Assembly: GCF_020886775.1 (NCBI RefSeq) | Contig: NZ_AP024525.1 | Coordinates: 3,224,001-3,288,000 of the forward strand | Direction: 5' to 3' | Length of the DNA stretch: 64,000 nucleotides | Source of the DNA: Sinomonas cyclohexanicum | GTDB lineage: Bacteria; Actinomycetota; Actinomycetes; Actinomycetales; Micrococcaceae | Part shown: positions 35,871 to 48,213 of the stretch, in pieces | How the letters are laid out: each line of letters opens with the position of its first letter | How positions within the stretch are numbered: position 1 is the first letter of the stretch | Notes under the pieces: model-generated | What the model was told of the DNA's origin: nothing | Databases searched by the model: none | The model's input: only the letters and a program-made list of their open reading frames with translations | Translations under genes and position numbers: made by a program

Positions 35871-37397
35871 CTAGCTGGCCGGGGCGCCCGTGATCGCGGC
35901 TCCGTTGGAGATTCCCACCATCTCGTCTCGTGCCACGACCTTGACGCGCTCGCGGGCGACGGCGCCCTTGTGCGTCACGGCGGGCTCGGCGGCGGCGCCG
36001 AGGGCCTTCTCGTGCGCGTCGAGGGCGAGCCAGCCCTCCCACGTGGTGTACTCGACGCCGCGCTCCGCAAGCAGGGCCGCCACCGCGTCCTGTTCCGGCA
36101 CGTCCGCGACGGGGAGCTCCTCGCGGGCGGCGAGGAGGTGGGTGATGGTCTCGAGCGCGTCGCCCTTCGTGTGGCCGATGAGGCCGACCGGCCCTCGCTT
36201 GATCCAGCCCGTCGCGTAGACGCCGGGCACGAAGGCGCCGTCGGCGCCCAGGACGCGGCCGCCGTCGTTCGGGATGACGCCGCGGCGGTGGTCGAACTCG
36301 ACATCGGGGAGCGACGATCCGAAGTAGCCGATCGCCCGGTACACGGCCTGGACCGGGTAGTCGACGAACTCGCCGGTGCCCCGCACGGAGCCGCTCCCGT
36401 CGAGTTCCTGCCGCTCGAAGCGGATCCCCGCGACCTTCCCCGGGGTCTCGGGCGAGTCCACGATCTCGACCGGGCTCTGCAGGAAGTGCAGGTGCAGGCG
36501 GCGGGAGGCGGTGAGCTCGGCCGGGTCATCGGGCTGCTCCGCGATCCAGTTGGTCAGCGTGCCGACCATGGTCTTGACCTGGTTGTTGGTCTGGATCTCG
36601 CGGTCGGAGGCCTCGTCGAACTCGAAGTCCTCCGGGTACAGGACGATGTCCACGTCGTGCGAGTGGGACAGCTCGCGCAGCTCGAGCGGCGTGAACTTGA
36701 CCTGCGCGGGGCCGCGGCGCCCGAACACGTGCACGTCCGTCACCGGCGACTCCTTGAGGATCCGGTAGACGTTGTCCGGGATCTCGGTGACGAGCAGCTC
36801 GTCGGCGTGCTTGGACAGGACGCGTGCCACGTCCAGGGCCACGTTGCCGTTGCCGATGACAGCGACCTCGCGGGCCTGAAGCGGCCACTCGCGCGGGACA
36901 TCCGGGTGGCCGTCGTACCACGACACGAAGTCGGCCGCGCCGAAGGAGCCCTCGAGCTCGACCCCGGGGATGTTCAGGTCCGCGTCCTTGATGGCCCCGG
37001 TCGCGAAGATCACCGCGTCGTAGTGGCGCTGCAGGTCGCCGAGGCTGAGGTCCGTGCCGTACTCGACGTTGCCGAAGAAGCGGATGTCGCCGCGGTCCAG
37101 CACCTTGTGCAGGGCGTTCACGATCCCCTTGATCCGCGGGTGGTCCGGCGCCACGCCATAGCGGATGAGCCCGTACGGCGCCGGGTAGCGGTCGAACAGG
37201 TCGATGCTCAGGGTCAGCTCGCCGGACGCGACGGGCGCGCTCTTCGTCAGCAGGTCGGCGGCGTAGACCCCGGCGGGGCCGGAGCCCACGACGGCGACTC
37301 GCAATGGACGTTGCTGTGACGGGCGGTCGGCAGAGCCACGGGCTGCGTTGTGGGCCGAGCCCGGTGCTGTGCTGGAGGACTCAGGGGTGTTCGACAC
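35871..37397 (-). CDS. fprA: ferredoxin/adrenodoxin-type NADP reductase, FprA family (paralogue 2)
   Basis: A 508-residue close paralogue of the protein at 25.8-27.2 kb, with most motifs identical: VAVVGSGPAGVYAADLL, PYGLIRYGVAPDHPRIKG, VAVIGNGNVALDVARVL and ATGWIKRGPVGLIGHTKGDA. The N-terminus has a ~35-residue Ser/Ala/Pro extension. GTG 37397 has AAGGAA 7 nt upstream. It is the last gene of ssuABC-cysG-fprA (46 bp after cysG), so its likely job is to supply reduced ferredoxin to sulfite reductase. Confidence 0.93.
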   Translation of the reverse strand: MSNTPESSSTAPGSAHNAARGSADRPSQQRPLRVAVVGSGPAGVYAADLLTKSAPVASGELTLSIDLFDRYPAPYGLIRYGVAPDHPRIKGIVNALHKVLDRGDIRFFGNVEYGTDLSLGDLQRHYDAVIFATGAIKDADLNIPGVELEGSFGAADFVSWYDGHPDVPREWPLQAREVAVIGNGNVALDVARVLSKHADELLVTEIPDNVYRILKESPVTDVHVFGRRGPAQVKFTPLELRELSHSHDVDIVLYPEDFEFDEASDREIQTNNQVKTMVGTLTNWIAEQPDDPAELTASRRLHLHFLQSPVEIVDSPETPGKVAGIRFERQELDGSGSVRGTGEFVDYPVQAVYRAIGYFGSSLPDVEFDHRRGVIPNDGGRVLGADGAFVPGVYATGWIKRGPVGLIGHTKGDALETITHLLAAREELPVADVPEQDAVAALLAERGVEYTTWEGWLALDAHEKALGAAAEPAVTHKGAVARERVKVVARDEMVGISNGAAITGAPAS

Positions 37398-37443
37398 GGC
37401 TGTGTTCCTTCGGTTAGTTCTGGAGGTCACGGGGTTTAGGGGA

Positions 37444-38763
37444 TCAGGGGGCCTGCAGTGCAGGGGCCGCGGAGAAGAGGCCGGCGGCGTAGGGGCTCAC
37501 ACGCACGACGTCGCCGACCACGATCACTGCCGGATTCGCGACGCCGAGGGCGCGGGCACGGTCCACTATCGTATCGAGGGTCGCGATGGTGACGCGCTGC
37601 TCGGGCGTCCACCCGCGCTCCACGATGGCCGCGGGCGTGTCCCCGCCGAGGCCGCGCGAGCGCAGCGTGGCGACGGACTCGGCGAGGCGCCGCACGCCCA
37701 TGAGCAGGACGATCGTGTGGTCGGGTCGGGCGGGAAGCGCTCCGTCGGCCAGGAGCTCGTCGTGTCCGGTGGCCACCGAGAACCCGGTCGCGAGGCCGCG
37801 GTGCGTCACCGGGATGCCGGCGGCGGCGGGCACGGACACCGCGCTTGTCACGCCCGGCACCACCTCGACGTCCACGCCGCGCTCGCGGCAGTACTGCGCC
37901 TCCTCGCCGCCACGGCCGAGGACGTACGGGTCGCCGCCCTTGAGGCGCACGACGGCGTTCCCCGCCTTCGCCTCCCGCACGAGGATCGCGTTGATCTCGT
38001 CCTGGGTGGCGGTATGCGCGCCGGGGGCCTTGCCGACCTCGATGACGCGCACGCCCTCCCCCAGCTCGGACAGGAGCCCGCGCGGGCCGAGCCGGTCCGC
38101 CACGACGACGTCGGCCTCGGCCAGGAGCTGACGCCCGCGCACCGTGATGAGACCGGTGTCGCCGGGGCCGCCGCCCACGAGGGCGACCCGTCCCACAGGG
38201 ACCGGAGCGGAAGGGAAGGAACCAGCAGGAGCCGGCCGAGCGCCGTCGTGCACCGAATCCACGGAATCACCGGGAGCCGCCTTCCGGTGCCGGCGCAGCG
38301 GCAGGCGCCCCGTCCGCAGGGCGAGGACGATCGCGTCCTTGAGCGCCTTGGCGCGGCGCGGGTCGCCGCCGGCGTTGACGGCGACGGTGACGTCGTCGAC
38401 GCGGGCCACAGCTGGGGTCCACGCGGCTGAGGCCTCGTGGTCCGCGGCATTGACGCACCAGATGCGCCGTTCCTCGGCCTCGGCGGCCGCCCGCGCGTCG
38501 ACGGCCGGCAGGCCCGTGGCGGTCTGCACGAACCACACGCCGTCCAGATCGCGCGTCTGATAGCCGCGACGCACCCACGCGACGAGTCCGGCCTCGGCGA
38601 GGTGCACGACGTCGGGCCCCGCCTCGGGCGCCACGACGGTCACCTTGGCGCCGGCGTCGAGCAGTCCGCGGGCGCGCCGCGCGGCGACGGCGCCGCCGCC
38701 GACCACGAGGACGTCCCGCCCGAGCAGGCGCAGCGAGGTGGGGTACAGGTCGATGCCGCTCAT
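37444..38763 (-). CDS. cysG: siroheme synthase: precorrin-2 dehydrogenase / uroporphyrinogen-III C-methyltransferase
   Basis: A 439-residue fusion. Residues 1-150 are the NAD-dependent precorrin-2 dehydrogenase (DVLVVGGGAVAARRARGLLD). Residues ~185-430 are the SAM-dependent SUMT (VALVGGGPGDTGLITVRGRQ; VVRLKGGDPYVLGRGGEEAQ; VPGVTSAVSVPAAAGIPVTH). It converts uroporphyrinogen III to sirohydrochlorin; iron insertion may fall to CbiX at 54.4 kb. Its ATG overlaps the ssuC stop (ATGA). Placement between a sulfur importer and a ferredoxin reductase ties it to sulfite reduction. Confidence 0.93.
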   Translation of the reverse strand: MSGIDLYPTSLRLLGRDVLVVGGGAVAARRARGLLDAGAKVTVVAPEAGPDVVHLAEAGLVAWVRRGYQTRDLDGVWFVQTATGLPAVDARAAAEAEERRIWCVNAADHEASAAWTPAVARVDDVTVAVNAGGDPRRAKALKDAIVLALRTGRLPLRRHRKAAPGDSVDSVHDGARPAPAGSFPSAPVPVGRVALVGGGPGDTGLITVRGRQLLAEADVVVADRLGPRGLLSELGEGVRVIEVGKAPGAHTATQDEINAILVREAKAGNAVVRLKGGDPYVLGRGGEEAQYCRERGVDVEVVPGVTSAVSVPAAAGIPVTHRGLATGFSVATGHDELLADGALPARPDHTIVLLMGVRRLAESVATLRSRGLGGDTPAAIVERGWTPEQRVTIATLDTIVDRARALGVANPAVIVVGDVVRVSPYAAGLFSAAPALQAP

Positions 38764-39713
38764 CGGGTGCCTCCTGATAGCAGTCCGCGACTCGCGAGGA
38801 GCCGCCGTTCGAGGGGTGAGAAGACGGCCAGCTCGATCGCGATGCCGACCGCGAGGATCACGAGGATCGCGCTCATGACCACGCCCATGTCGCTGAGCGT
38901 GCGGCCCTGGTCGAGGAGGGATCCAAGCCCGAACCCGAGCGTGCCACCCACCGCGATGATCTCCGCGGCCATGAGGGAGCGCCATGAAAACGCCCACCCC
39001 TGCTTGAGCCCGGCCACGTACCCGGGGAGGGCTGCCGGCAGGATGACCCGCAGGGCCAGCTCGCCCCTGGACGCCCCAAGGACCTTCGCGACCGACCGGT
39101 ACTGCGGCGGGATCTGGTCGATCCCGGCCACGAGCCCGTTGACGATCGAGGGGATCGCGCCCATGAGCACCACGAAGTACACGGTCGCGTCGGTGAGCCC
39201 GAACCAGATGATCGCGGCGGGCACCCACGCCACCGAGGGCAGCACCTGCAGCCCCGAGATGAGGGGCCCGAAAGCGCGGCGCAGGGGCCTGACCTGGCCC
39301 AGCAGCAGCCCGAGCGGGGTCGCCACCACGACGCTCACGGCGAAGCCGAGCAGGCCGCGGCCCAGCGACGTCAGGACCGCCTCCTGCGCGCGGCCCTCGG
39401 CCCACAGGGCTCCGAAGGACGCCGCGACGTCGAGCGGGCCGGGCACGAGGTCGCGGCGCTTGAAGCCCAGGCTCACGTAGAGCTGCCACGCGATGAGGAG
39501 CGCGGCGACCGCGGCGAGCGGCAGCAGGACGCGGGTCCAGTCGCGGCTGCGCTTCGTCGTCTCGGACTGGAGGTGGTCGAGGCCGGCCTCGATGGCGGCG
39601 AGGTCCGCACCGCTCCCCGCGCCAGGCCCGCGCACGACGGCGGCACTCGCCTCGGGCGCGTCGGTCGCCTGCCCGGGCACGCGGTCCTTCTCGAGTGTGG
39701 GGTTACTTGGCAT
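38760..39713 (-). CDS. ssuC: ABC transporter permease, sulfonate/nitrate/taurine type
   Basis: A 317-residue permease of the SsuC/TauC/NrtB family with six membrane segments after a long (about 65 residues) hydrophilic N-terminus. The EAA loop is seen in YRSVAKVLGASRGELALRVI followed by LPAALPGYVAGLKQGWAFSW. The start ATG 39713 lies 11 bp inside the end of ssuB; its stop overlaps cysG. Substrate may be sulfonates or sulfate itself; no ssuD monooxygenase is present. Confidence 0.88.
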   Translation of the reverse strand: MPSNPTLEKDRVPGQATDAPEASAAVVRGPGAGSGADLAAIEAGLDHLQSETTKRSRDWTRVLLPLAAVAALLIAWQLYVSLGFKRRDLVPGPLDVAASFGALWAEGRAQEAVLTSLGRGLLGFAVSVVVATPLGLLLGQVRPLRRAFGPLISGLQVLPSVAWVPAAIIWFGLTDATVYFVVLMGAIPSIVNGLVAGIDQIPPQYRSVAKVLGASRGELALRVILPAALPGYVAGLKQGWAFSWRSLMAAEIIAVGGTLGFGLGSLLDQGRTLSDMGVVMSAILVILAVGIAIELAVFSPLERRLLASRGLLSGGTR

Positions 39714-40428
39714 GGCGTGCGATCTCCTCACGCAGGCGGGAGGTGAGCTCGTTCGCGAGGGTGGCGGAAGCGCCGGCGTCGTGCTTCGTCGCCTCGTCCA
39801 CGGCCCACTCCGCCACGACCCGCCCGGGGCGGGAGGAGAGGAGCAGGACGCGTTGGCCGAGGCGCACGGCCTCTCGGACGTTGTGGGTGACGAAGATGAT
39901 CGTCCGGCCGGTCTCGCGCCAGATCCGGGTGAGCTCCTCGTGGAGGAGGTCGCGGGTGATCGCGTCGAGGGCGGCGAAGGGCTCGTCCATGAGGAGGACC
40001 TGGCGGTCCTGCGAGAGGGCCCGTGCGAGGGCGACGCGCTGGCGCATGCCGCCGGAGAGCTCGTGGGGGCGACGGTCGGCGGCCTCGCCGAGGCGCACGA
40101 GTTCGAGGAGCTCGGTGGCCCGGGCGCGGCGCTCGGCCTTGCGGACGCCCCGGAGCCGCAGGGCGAGCTCCACGTTGCCGCGGGCCGTCAGCCACGGGTA
40201 CAGGGCGGCGTCCTGGAACATGAATGCGGCCCCGTCCGCGGGGACCTCGAGGGCGCCGGCGGTGGGGCGTTCGAGGCCGGCGATGATGTTCAGGAGGGTG
40301 GACTTGCCGCAGCCGGACGCGCCGAGGAGCGCCACGAACTCGCCTTGGGCGATGCTCGCGGTCACGCCCTCGAGGACGGGGGCACCGTCGCCGAACCGCT
40401 TGCCGAGGTTCTCCAGCAGCACCGTCAT
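39703..40428 (-). CDS. ssuB: ABC transporter ATP-binding protein, sulfonate/nitrate type
   Basis: A 241-residue ATPase. Walker A GASGCGKST at about 37-45, Q-loop MFQDAALYPWL, signature LSGGMRQRVALARAL at about 122-136, Walker B VLLMDEPFAALDA and the switch histidine in FVTHNVREA. It overlaps ssuA (ATGA) and ssuC, so all three are translationally coupled. Confidence 0.92.
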   Translation of the reverse strand: MTVLLENLGKRFGDGAPVLEGVTASIAQGEFVALLGASGCGKSTLLNIIAGLERPTAGALEVPADGAAFMFQDAALYPWLTARGNVELALRLRGVRKAERRARATELLELVRLGEAADRRPHELSGGMRQRVALARALSQDRQVLLMDEPFAALDAITRDLLHEELTRIWRETGRTIIFVTHNVREAVRLGQRVLLLSSRPGRVVAEWAVDEATKHDAGASATLANELTSRLREEIARHAK

Positions 40429-41639
40429 CGCGTCTCCTGTCCGAGGCCCGCGGCGCTGGCCGGCGGATGGTCTGCGGCGGCGAGGGCCTCGTTGAGGCCT
40501 CGCAGGTCGAAGAGCCCGTGGAGGTCGGCATCCTTGGTGACGCCGGCGGTCACGCCGTCATGCAGGAGCTTCGGGAAGGCCCCCGCGAGAGGGTCGGCGG
40601 TGAACGTGATGTTCGCGAGGGACCTCTCGAGGACGTTCGCGGGAAGCTCGGCGCCCGCGGCCGCCTTGAGGCCAGCGTTCACGGCGGCGGCCCGCTCGGC
40701 CGGGGAGGCGCGGTTGAGCCAGTCGATCGCCGCAACATGGCCCTTCAGGAGCGCCTGGACTGTCTGTGGGTGGTCGGCGGCGAACTTCTTGTTGACGATC
40801 AGCACCGTCGTGGGGAACAGGCCCGGCTTGCCGGTGCCGGTGCCGTCCCACAGCTCCTTCTCGTCCACAAGGACGTGCGCGCCGGCCTGGAGCACGAGGC
40901 GGGACGCCCACGGCTCGGGCAGCCAGGCGCCGTCGATCTTGCCGTCGGCGAAGAGCTTGAGGGTCTGGGCATTGTCCGTCGGGTTGACGGTGACGTCGCC
41001 GCCGCCGTTGGGGCTGGTCTTGAGGCCCTTCCCTGCGAGATAGGCGCGGAGGGCCACGTCCTGGGTCCCGCCGAGCTGCGGCGTGGCAAGCACGGCACCC
41101 TTGAGCTGGTCCGGACTCGTGATGCCGGCCTTCACAACCAGCTGCGCGCCCCCGGCCGCCGCACCCGCGATCACGGCGACCGATTCGCCGTGGCTCTGGA
41201 CGAACGAGTTGATGGCCGGGTTAGGGCCCACATAGGCGGCGTCGATCGCGCCGGCGTTGAGCGCCTCGATCGCCGCGGGGCCCGCGTTGAACACCTGCGT
41301 GGACAGTTCCGGCGTGCCGGCGTCCTTGAGTGCGGTGCCGAGCAGGTCCTCCTGCACGCCGATCAGCGCGGGGGCGTGCGTCACGTTGCCGAAGTAGCCG
41401 AGCCGCAGCTGCGGCGCGGGGGTCCCGGCGGCGTCGCTGACGGCGGCGGCCCCCGGCCGCTGGCCTGCGCCGAGGGCGGCAACGAGCGCGGTCCCGGCCC
41501 CGAGGAGGAGCACGACGCCGGCCGCGATCCCCAGCGTGCGGCCGCGGCGTCGTCGGGGTGCTGAATCGGCGGTGATGCGGATGGTTCCGGGGGTGCTGGG
41601 CGGGCTCTTCGTCCCGGTCGTGCCGGTGCTCTGGCTCAT
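40425..41639 (-). CDS. ssuA: ABC transporter substrate-binding protein, sulfonate/nitrate type
   Basis: A 404-residue SsuA/NMT1-like binding protein. A 32-residue basic N-terminus precedes a membrane segment (about 35-57) with no lipobox cysteine, so it is probably membrane-anchored or an unusual secreted form. The binding domain has LRLGYFGNVTHAPALIGVQE at about 78-97, then NAGPAAIEALNAGAIDAAYV. First gene of ssuABC-cysG-fprA. The exact ligand (alkanesulfonate, taurine, sulfate) is not determinable from sequence. Confidence 0.87.
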   Translation of the reverse strand: MSQSTGTTGTKSPPSTPGTIRITADSAPRRRRGRTLGIAAGVVLLLGAGTALVAALGAGQRPGAAAVSDAAGTPAPQLRLGYFGNVTHAPALIGVQEDLLGTALKDAGTPELSTQVFNAGPAAIEALNAGAIDAAYVGPNPAINSFVQSHGESVAVIAGAAAGGAQLVVKAGITSPDQLKGAVLATPQLGGTQDVALRAYLAGKGLKTSPNGGGDVTVNPTDNAQTLKLFADGKIDGAWLPEPWASRLVLQAGAHVLVDEKELWDGTGTGKPGLFPTTVLIVNKKFAADHPQTVQALLKGHVAAIDWLNRASPAERAAAVNAGLKAAAGAELPANVLERSLANITFTADPLAGAFPKLLHDGVTAGVTKDADLHGLFDLRGLNEALAAADHPPASAAGLGQETR

Positions 41640-41877
41640 CGGTCAGATCCTTGGTCTCGCTGGTCGTCAGGTCTCGGGATGGGGCCTATCGACGGGCCCG
41701 ACATCGGGGCATTCGCGCCGCCGTCCGGGTGGTGTTCTGCGAGGTCATGCGTTCAAGCATGCGTTCCAGCCGAGGCTCGACCAAGGCTCCGGTCATGGGC
41801 GTTCACGTTGCGTCACGAGGCGTCACACGTGGCCCGAGTGGCTGGCCCGTCAACGACCGGATGCCACGTGGGCACCC

Positions 41878-41927
41878 TTGACCTCACACCGTTTCGACTT
41901 TAACGTTTCAATTCAGAAAGCGGTTTC
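41878..41927 (+). promoter_or_regulatory. sigma-70-like promoter with LacI-type operator for the lyase gene
   Basis: TTGACC (41878-41883), 17-bp spacer, TAACGT (41901-41906), then GAAAGCGGTTTC (41916-41927), a LacI-family half-symmetric operator just after the expected start site. The rest of the 407-bp gap (41640-42046) contains CGTCAC direct repeats near 41810-41830 and no gene. Confidence 0.65.
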
Positions 41928-42046
41928 CCGAGACTCCAACGCTTTCCGGCCTGTCCCCGCCGTCGCCATATCACCGAACTGCTCGGCGGGCAGCAGTCCA
42001 GGGAATGTCCTTGATCAGGCAACGATGCCAAAGGAGACACCCGCAC

Positions 42047-44041
42047 ATGACCACCCCTATCCGCCGCCGCAGCGTCCTCGGGCTCATGGGACTCGCCGCC
42101 GGCGCGGCCGCCCTTCCCCTCAGGTCCGCGACCTCAGCGTCAGCTGCCCCCGGAGAGGAAGTCACTCTCACCGACAACGGGGCCTCGGTGACGCTGGCGA
42201 ATGGAATCGTCCAGTTCACCATAGTGAAATCCACCGCGGAGATCCGCGACCTTCGCCTCATCGGCAGCACTCAGGGCAACGGCGACATGAACCTGCTCAG
42301 CGGTTCGCACGGGCACGGCTACACGACATTCAACTACTCCGGCTCGGCGAGTGCCGCTGGCATGTCAGGCGCCGCATTCCGCGTGGTGAGCCAGTCGGCC
42401 GACCGAATCGAGATATCGGTCCTGTCGAACAACCCGGCCAGACTGACCTTCTACTTGGACATCCGCATCGCACTCGAGCGGGGCGCGTCCGGGCTCCATC
42501 AGTACTGGATCGCCAAGTACCCCGACACGATGCCGGATGGGCTCTCGTTCGGCCAGCTGCGATACGCCTTCGCCGCCGACGACCCGGCGTTCCGCTGGTT
42601 CGTCGTCGACGACGAACGGGGAATCCAGCAGCGGCCAAGCCTCGCCGACGCCGCGCACTGGACCACGCTGCAGGACACGACATACGCGCTTCCAGACGGC
42701 TCGATCTGGTCGAAGTACCAGAACTCCTCGAACCTCGAAGGCAACAACCACGTCTTCATGATCTCGAACGGCAAGGTGGGCCTCTCCCTCGTGCAAGCGA
42801 GCAAAGAGGCCTTCGGGGGGCCGACCCGGCAAGAACTGACATGCCATGACTACTACAGCGGCATGATCCTGCTGTGGCACCCTCTCACCAGCCACTATGG
42901 GGAGCCTGAGGCGACACCGTCCAAGGGGTGGGAGAAGGTCTACGGGCCGTTCTACCTTCACGTCTCCGAGGCCTCGGTCGGCGACGAGACGGCAAATGTC
43001 GCCGCTCTCTGGGACGATGCGAAGCGCGCCGCCGCACACGAGGCCGCGGCGTGGCCGTACGCGTGGGTCTCAGATCCGGCGTATGCGGCCGCCGAGCGGT
43101 CCACCGTGTCCGGCAAGCTCACCGTCGCCACCCTCGGCGCCGTGGACAACGGCTGGGCCGTGCTCTATCAGCCCGGCCCAGACCGTCAGTACCAGGGCCT
43201 GACCCTCGACGGCGACGACTGGCAGTACCTGAATCTGGACTACATCTACTCCGCCGAGATCGGCCCCGACGGCCGCTTCACGATCCCCGCGGTACGCCCG
43301 GGTACCTACACGCTTGCGGCCTTCACCAAGGGCGCCATGGGCGAGTACCGGCGCGCAGGGATCACCGTCCGCGCTGGGACATCCGTCGACACCGGCAACC
43401 ACGTGTGGCATCCGGTCGAGAACGGGCCAACCCTGTGGCAGATCGGCACTCCGGACCGCTCCTCCGAGGAGTTCCATGTCCACGGCGGGCGGGACGGCTT
43501 CCGGCGGACCCTGACATGGCTCGAGTACCCTTACGAGTTCCCCAACGGCGTCGACTTCAAGGTCGGGGTCGATGACCCCGCGAAGGGCTGGAACTACTTC
43601 CACCCGGCCCTCAGGACACCGGGCACGGATGCTCAGCTCTCCTGGCGCGGCACGACCCCGGACCGCAGCCTCGAGACGTGGACGATCCGATTCGACGCAC
43701 ACCGCTATGCGGGCGGAACGGGGTTTCTCGACATCGCGCTCGCGGCCCAGGTGTTCGCGACCCTGAAGGTGACACTGAACGGCACCGTCATCTCCTCGGC
43801 GGACCCCCTTCCCGGGGTGCCCGGCGACAATGCCTCGTACCGTCTTGTCGCGCGGTCCATGTACCGCCAGATTCCGACGATCACCTTCCCCGCTGCGCTC
43901 CTGCGCGACGGCGAGAACGTGATCACACTTGCCCCCGCGGGGAGACCCCAGGCGCCGACCTCCGACAATTGGATGCAGCCGATGGCCGGGATCATGTACG
44001 ACTCGATCAGGCTCCAGGTGAGCGAGGGGGCCGCACGGTAG
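42047..44041 (+). CDS. secreted rhamnogalacturonan lyase-like protein (polysaccharide lyase family 4)
   Basis: A 664-residue exported enzyme with a twin-arginine-type signal (IRRRSVLGLMGLAAGAAALP, residues 5-24). The three-domain PL4 order is visible: an N-terminal super-beta-sandwich (about 40-350), a fibronectin III/carboxypeptidase-regulatory-like domain (about 350-460; GRFTIPAVRPGTYTLAAFTK) and a C-terminal jelly-roll carbohydrate-binding domain (about 490-660). It would cleave the rhamnogalacturonan I backbone of pectin. No sugar transporter is adjacent. An AAGGAG ribosome site lies 10 nt upstream and a LacI-type operator in its promoter. Confidence 0.85.
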   Translation: MTTPIRRRSVLGLMGLAAGAAALPLRSATSASAAPGEEVTLTDNGASVTLANGIVQFTIVKSTAEIRDLRLIGSTQGNGDMNLLSGSHGHGYTTFNYSGSASAAGMSGAAFRVVSQSADRIEISVLSNNPARLTFYLDIRIALERGASGLHQYWIAKYPDTMPDGLSFGQLRYAFAADDPAFRWFVVDDERGIQQRPSLADAAHWTTLQDTTYALPDGSIWSKYQNSSNLEGNNHVFMISNGKVGLSLVQASKEAFGGPTRQELTCHDYYSGMILLWHPLTSHYGEPEATPSKGWEKVYGPFYLHVSEASVGDETANVAALWDDAKRAAAHEAAAWPYAWVSDPAYAAAERSTVSGKLTVATLGAVDNGWAVLYQPGPDRQYQGLTLDGDDWQYLNLDYIYSAEIGPDGRFTIPAVRPGTYTLAAFTKGAMGEYRRAGITVRAGTSVDTGNHVWHPVENGPTLWQIGTPDRSSEEFHVHGGRDGFRRTLTWLEYPYEFPNGVDFKVGVDDPAKGWNYFHPALRTPGTDAQLSWRGTTPDRSLETWTIRFDAHRYAGGTGFLDIALAAQVFATLKVTLNGTVISSADPLPGVPGDNASYRLVARSMYRQIPTITFPAALLRDGENVITLAPAGRPQAPTSDNWMQPMAGIMYDSIRLQVSEGAAR

Positions 44042-44052
44042 ACACCGCCGTC

Positions 44053-44084
44053 CCGGGGCCGGCCACCGAACCGGCCGGCCCCGG
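44053..44084. terminator. bidirectional terminator between the lyase gene and katG
   Basis: Perfect 12-bp inverted repeat CCGGGGCCGGCC / GGCCGGCCCCGG with an 8-nt loop, between convergent stops. Confidence 0.8.
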
Positions 44085-44092
44085 CACGCGTG

Positions 44093-47411
<3,319 letters not shown>

Positions 47412-47466
47412 ACGGCCACGATAGGCACCCCGCCCAACTGCGGACTACGGGCCGAAGGCCCCAATC

Positions 47467-48093
47467 TCACGCGCTTCCGGCGCGCCGGTAGATGTTGATC
47501 AGGACCCCGGAGGGCAGGGCGCGGGAGGAGGCCAGCCCGAGCTTGGAGAACGGGAAGCCGTCGGCGAAGAGCCTCTTGCCGGTTCCCAGAACGATCGGGT
47601 AGACCATGAGGCGGTACTCGTCGACCAGATCATGCTCGGCCAGCGTCTTGACGAGCTGGGTGCTCCCCCACACCCGGATCTCGCCCTCCGTCTCGGCGCG
47701 AACCTGGGCGACCGCGGCCGGCACGTCCGGACCAAGGAGCTGAGAGTTCTTCCAGGGGAGCTCTGTCAGCGTCCGGGACGCGACGTACTTCGGGACCCGG
47801 TTGTACCGGCGGGTGAGCTCGCCCTGGAAGCCGGGCGCGTCCTCGTCCCAGACGCCCCACGAGCCGGCGAACAGCTCGTAGGTGACTCGGCCCAGCAGGA
47901 GCGCCTCGGTCCGTTCTTCCCACTCCGCCACGGGGTTCTCCTCGGGGGGTTCCCCTTCGGCCAAGGCCGACCGGTCGAAGTCCATCTGCCACCCGCCGTA
48001 CGGGAAGCCTCCCTCGAGATCCTCATCCGAGCCGCCGGGCGCCTGCGCGACCCCGTCCAGCGTGACGAATTCCTGCACCACGATCGCACCCAT
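47467..48093 (-). CDS. dihydrofolate-reductase-like protein (RibD C-terminal domain family)
   Basis: A 208-residue stand-alone RibD C-terminal/YwjB-type reductase: MGAIVVQEFVTLDGVAQAPG at the N-terminus, LLLGRVTYELFAGSWG near 66-81 and IRVWGSTQLVKTLAEHDLVD near 137-156. Probably NADPH-dependent; not a true folate or riboflavin enzyme by context. Leaderless start: minus TAGACT, 7 nt, ATG 48093. Confidence 0.86.
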   Translation of the reverse strand: MGAIVVQEFVTLDGVAQAPGGSDEDLEGGFPYGGWQMDFDRSALAEGEPPEENPVAEWEERTEALLLGRVTYELFAGSWGVWDEDAPGFQGELTRRYNRVPKYVASRTLTELPWKNSQLLGPDVPAAVAQVRAETEGEIRVWGSTQLVKTLAEHDLVDEYRLMVYPIVLGTGKRLFADGFPFSKLGLASSRALPSGVLINIYRRAGSA

Positions 48094-48213
48094 GGCCGCC
48101 AGTCTAGGGACGCACGACGGCGCGCGTCACCACCCGGGGCCGGCGGGCGCCGTCCGCGGTATCGACTCCGCCTCGCTCCGCTCAGCCCGCGCTGGTTGAG
48201 CGGTGCCGCGCGA

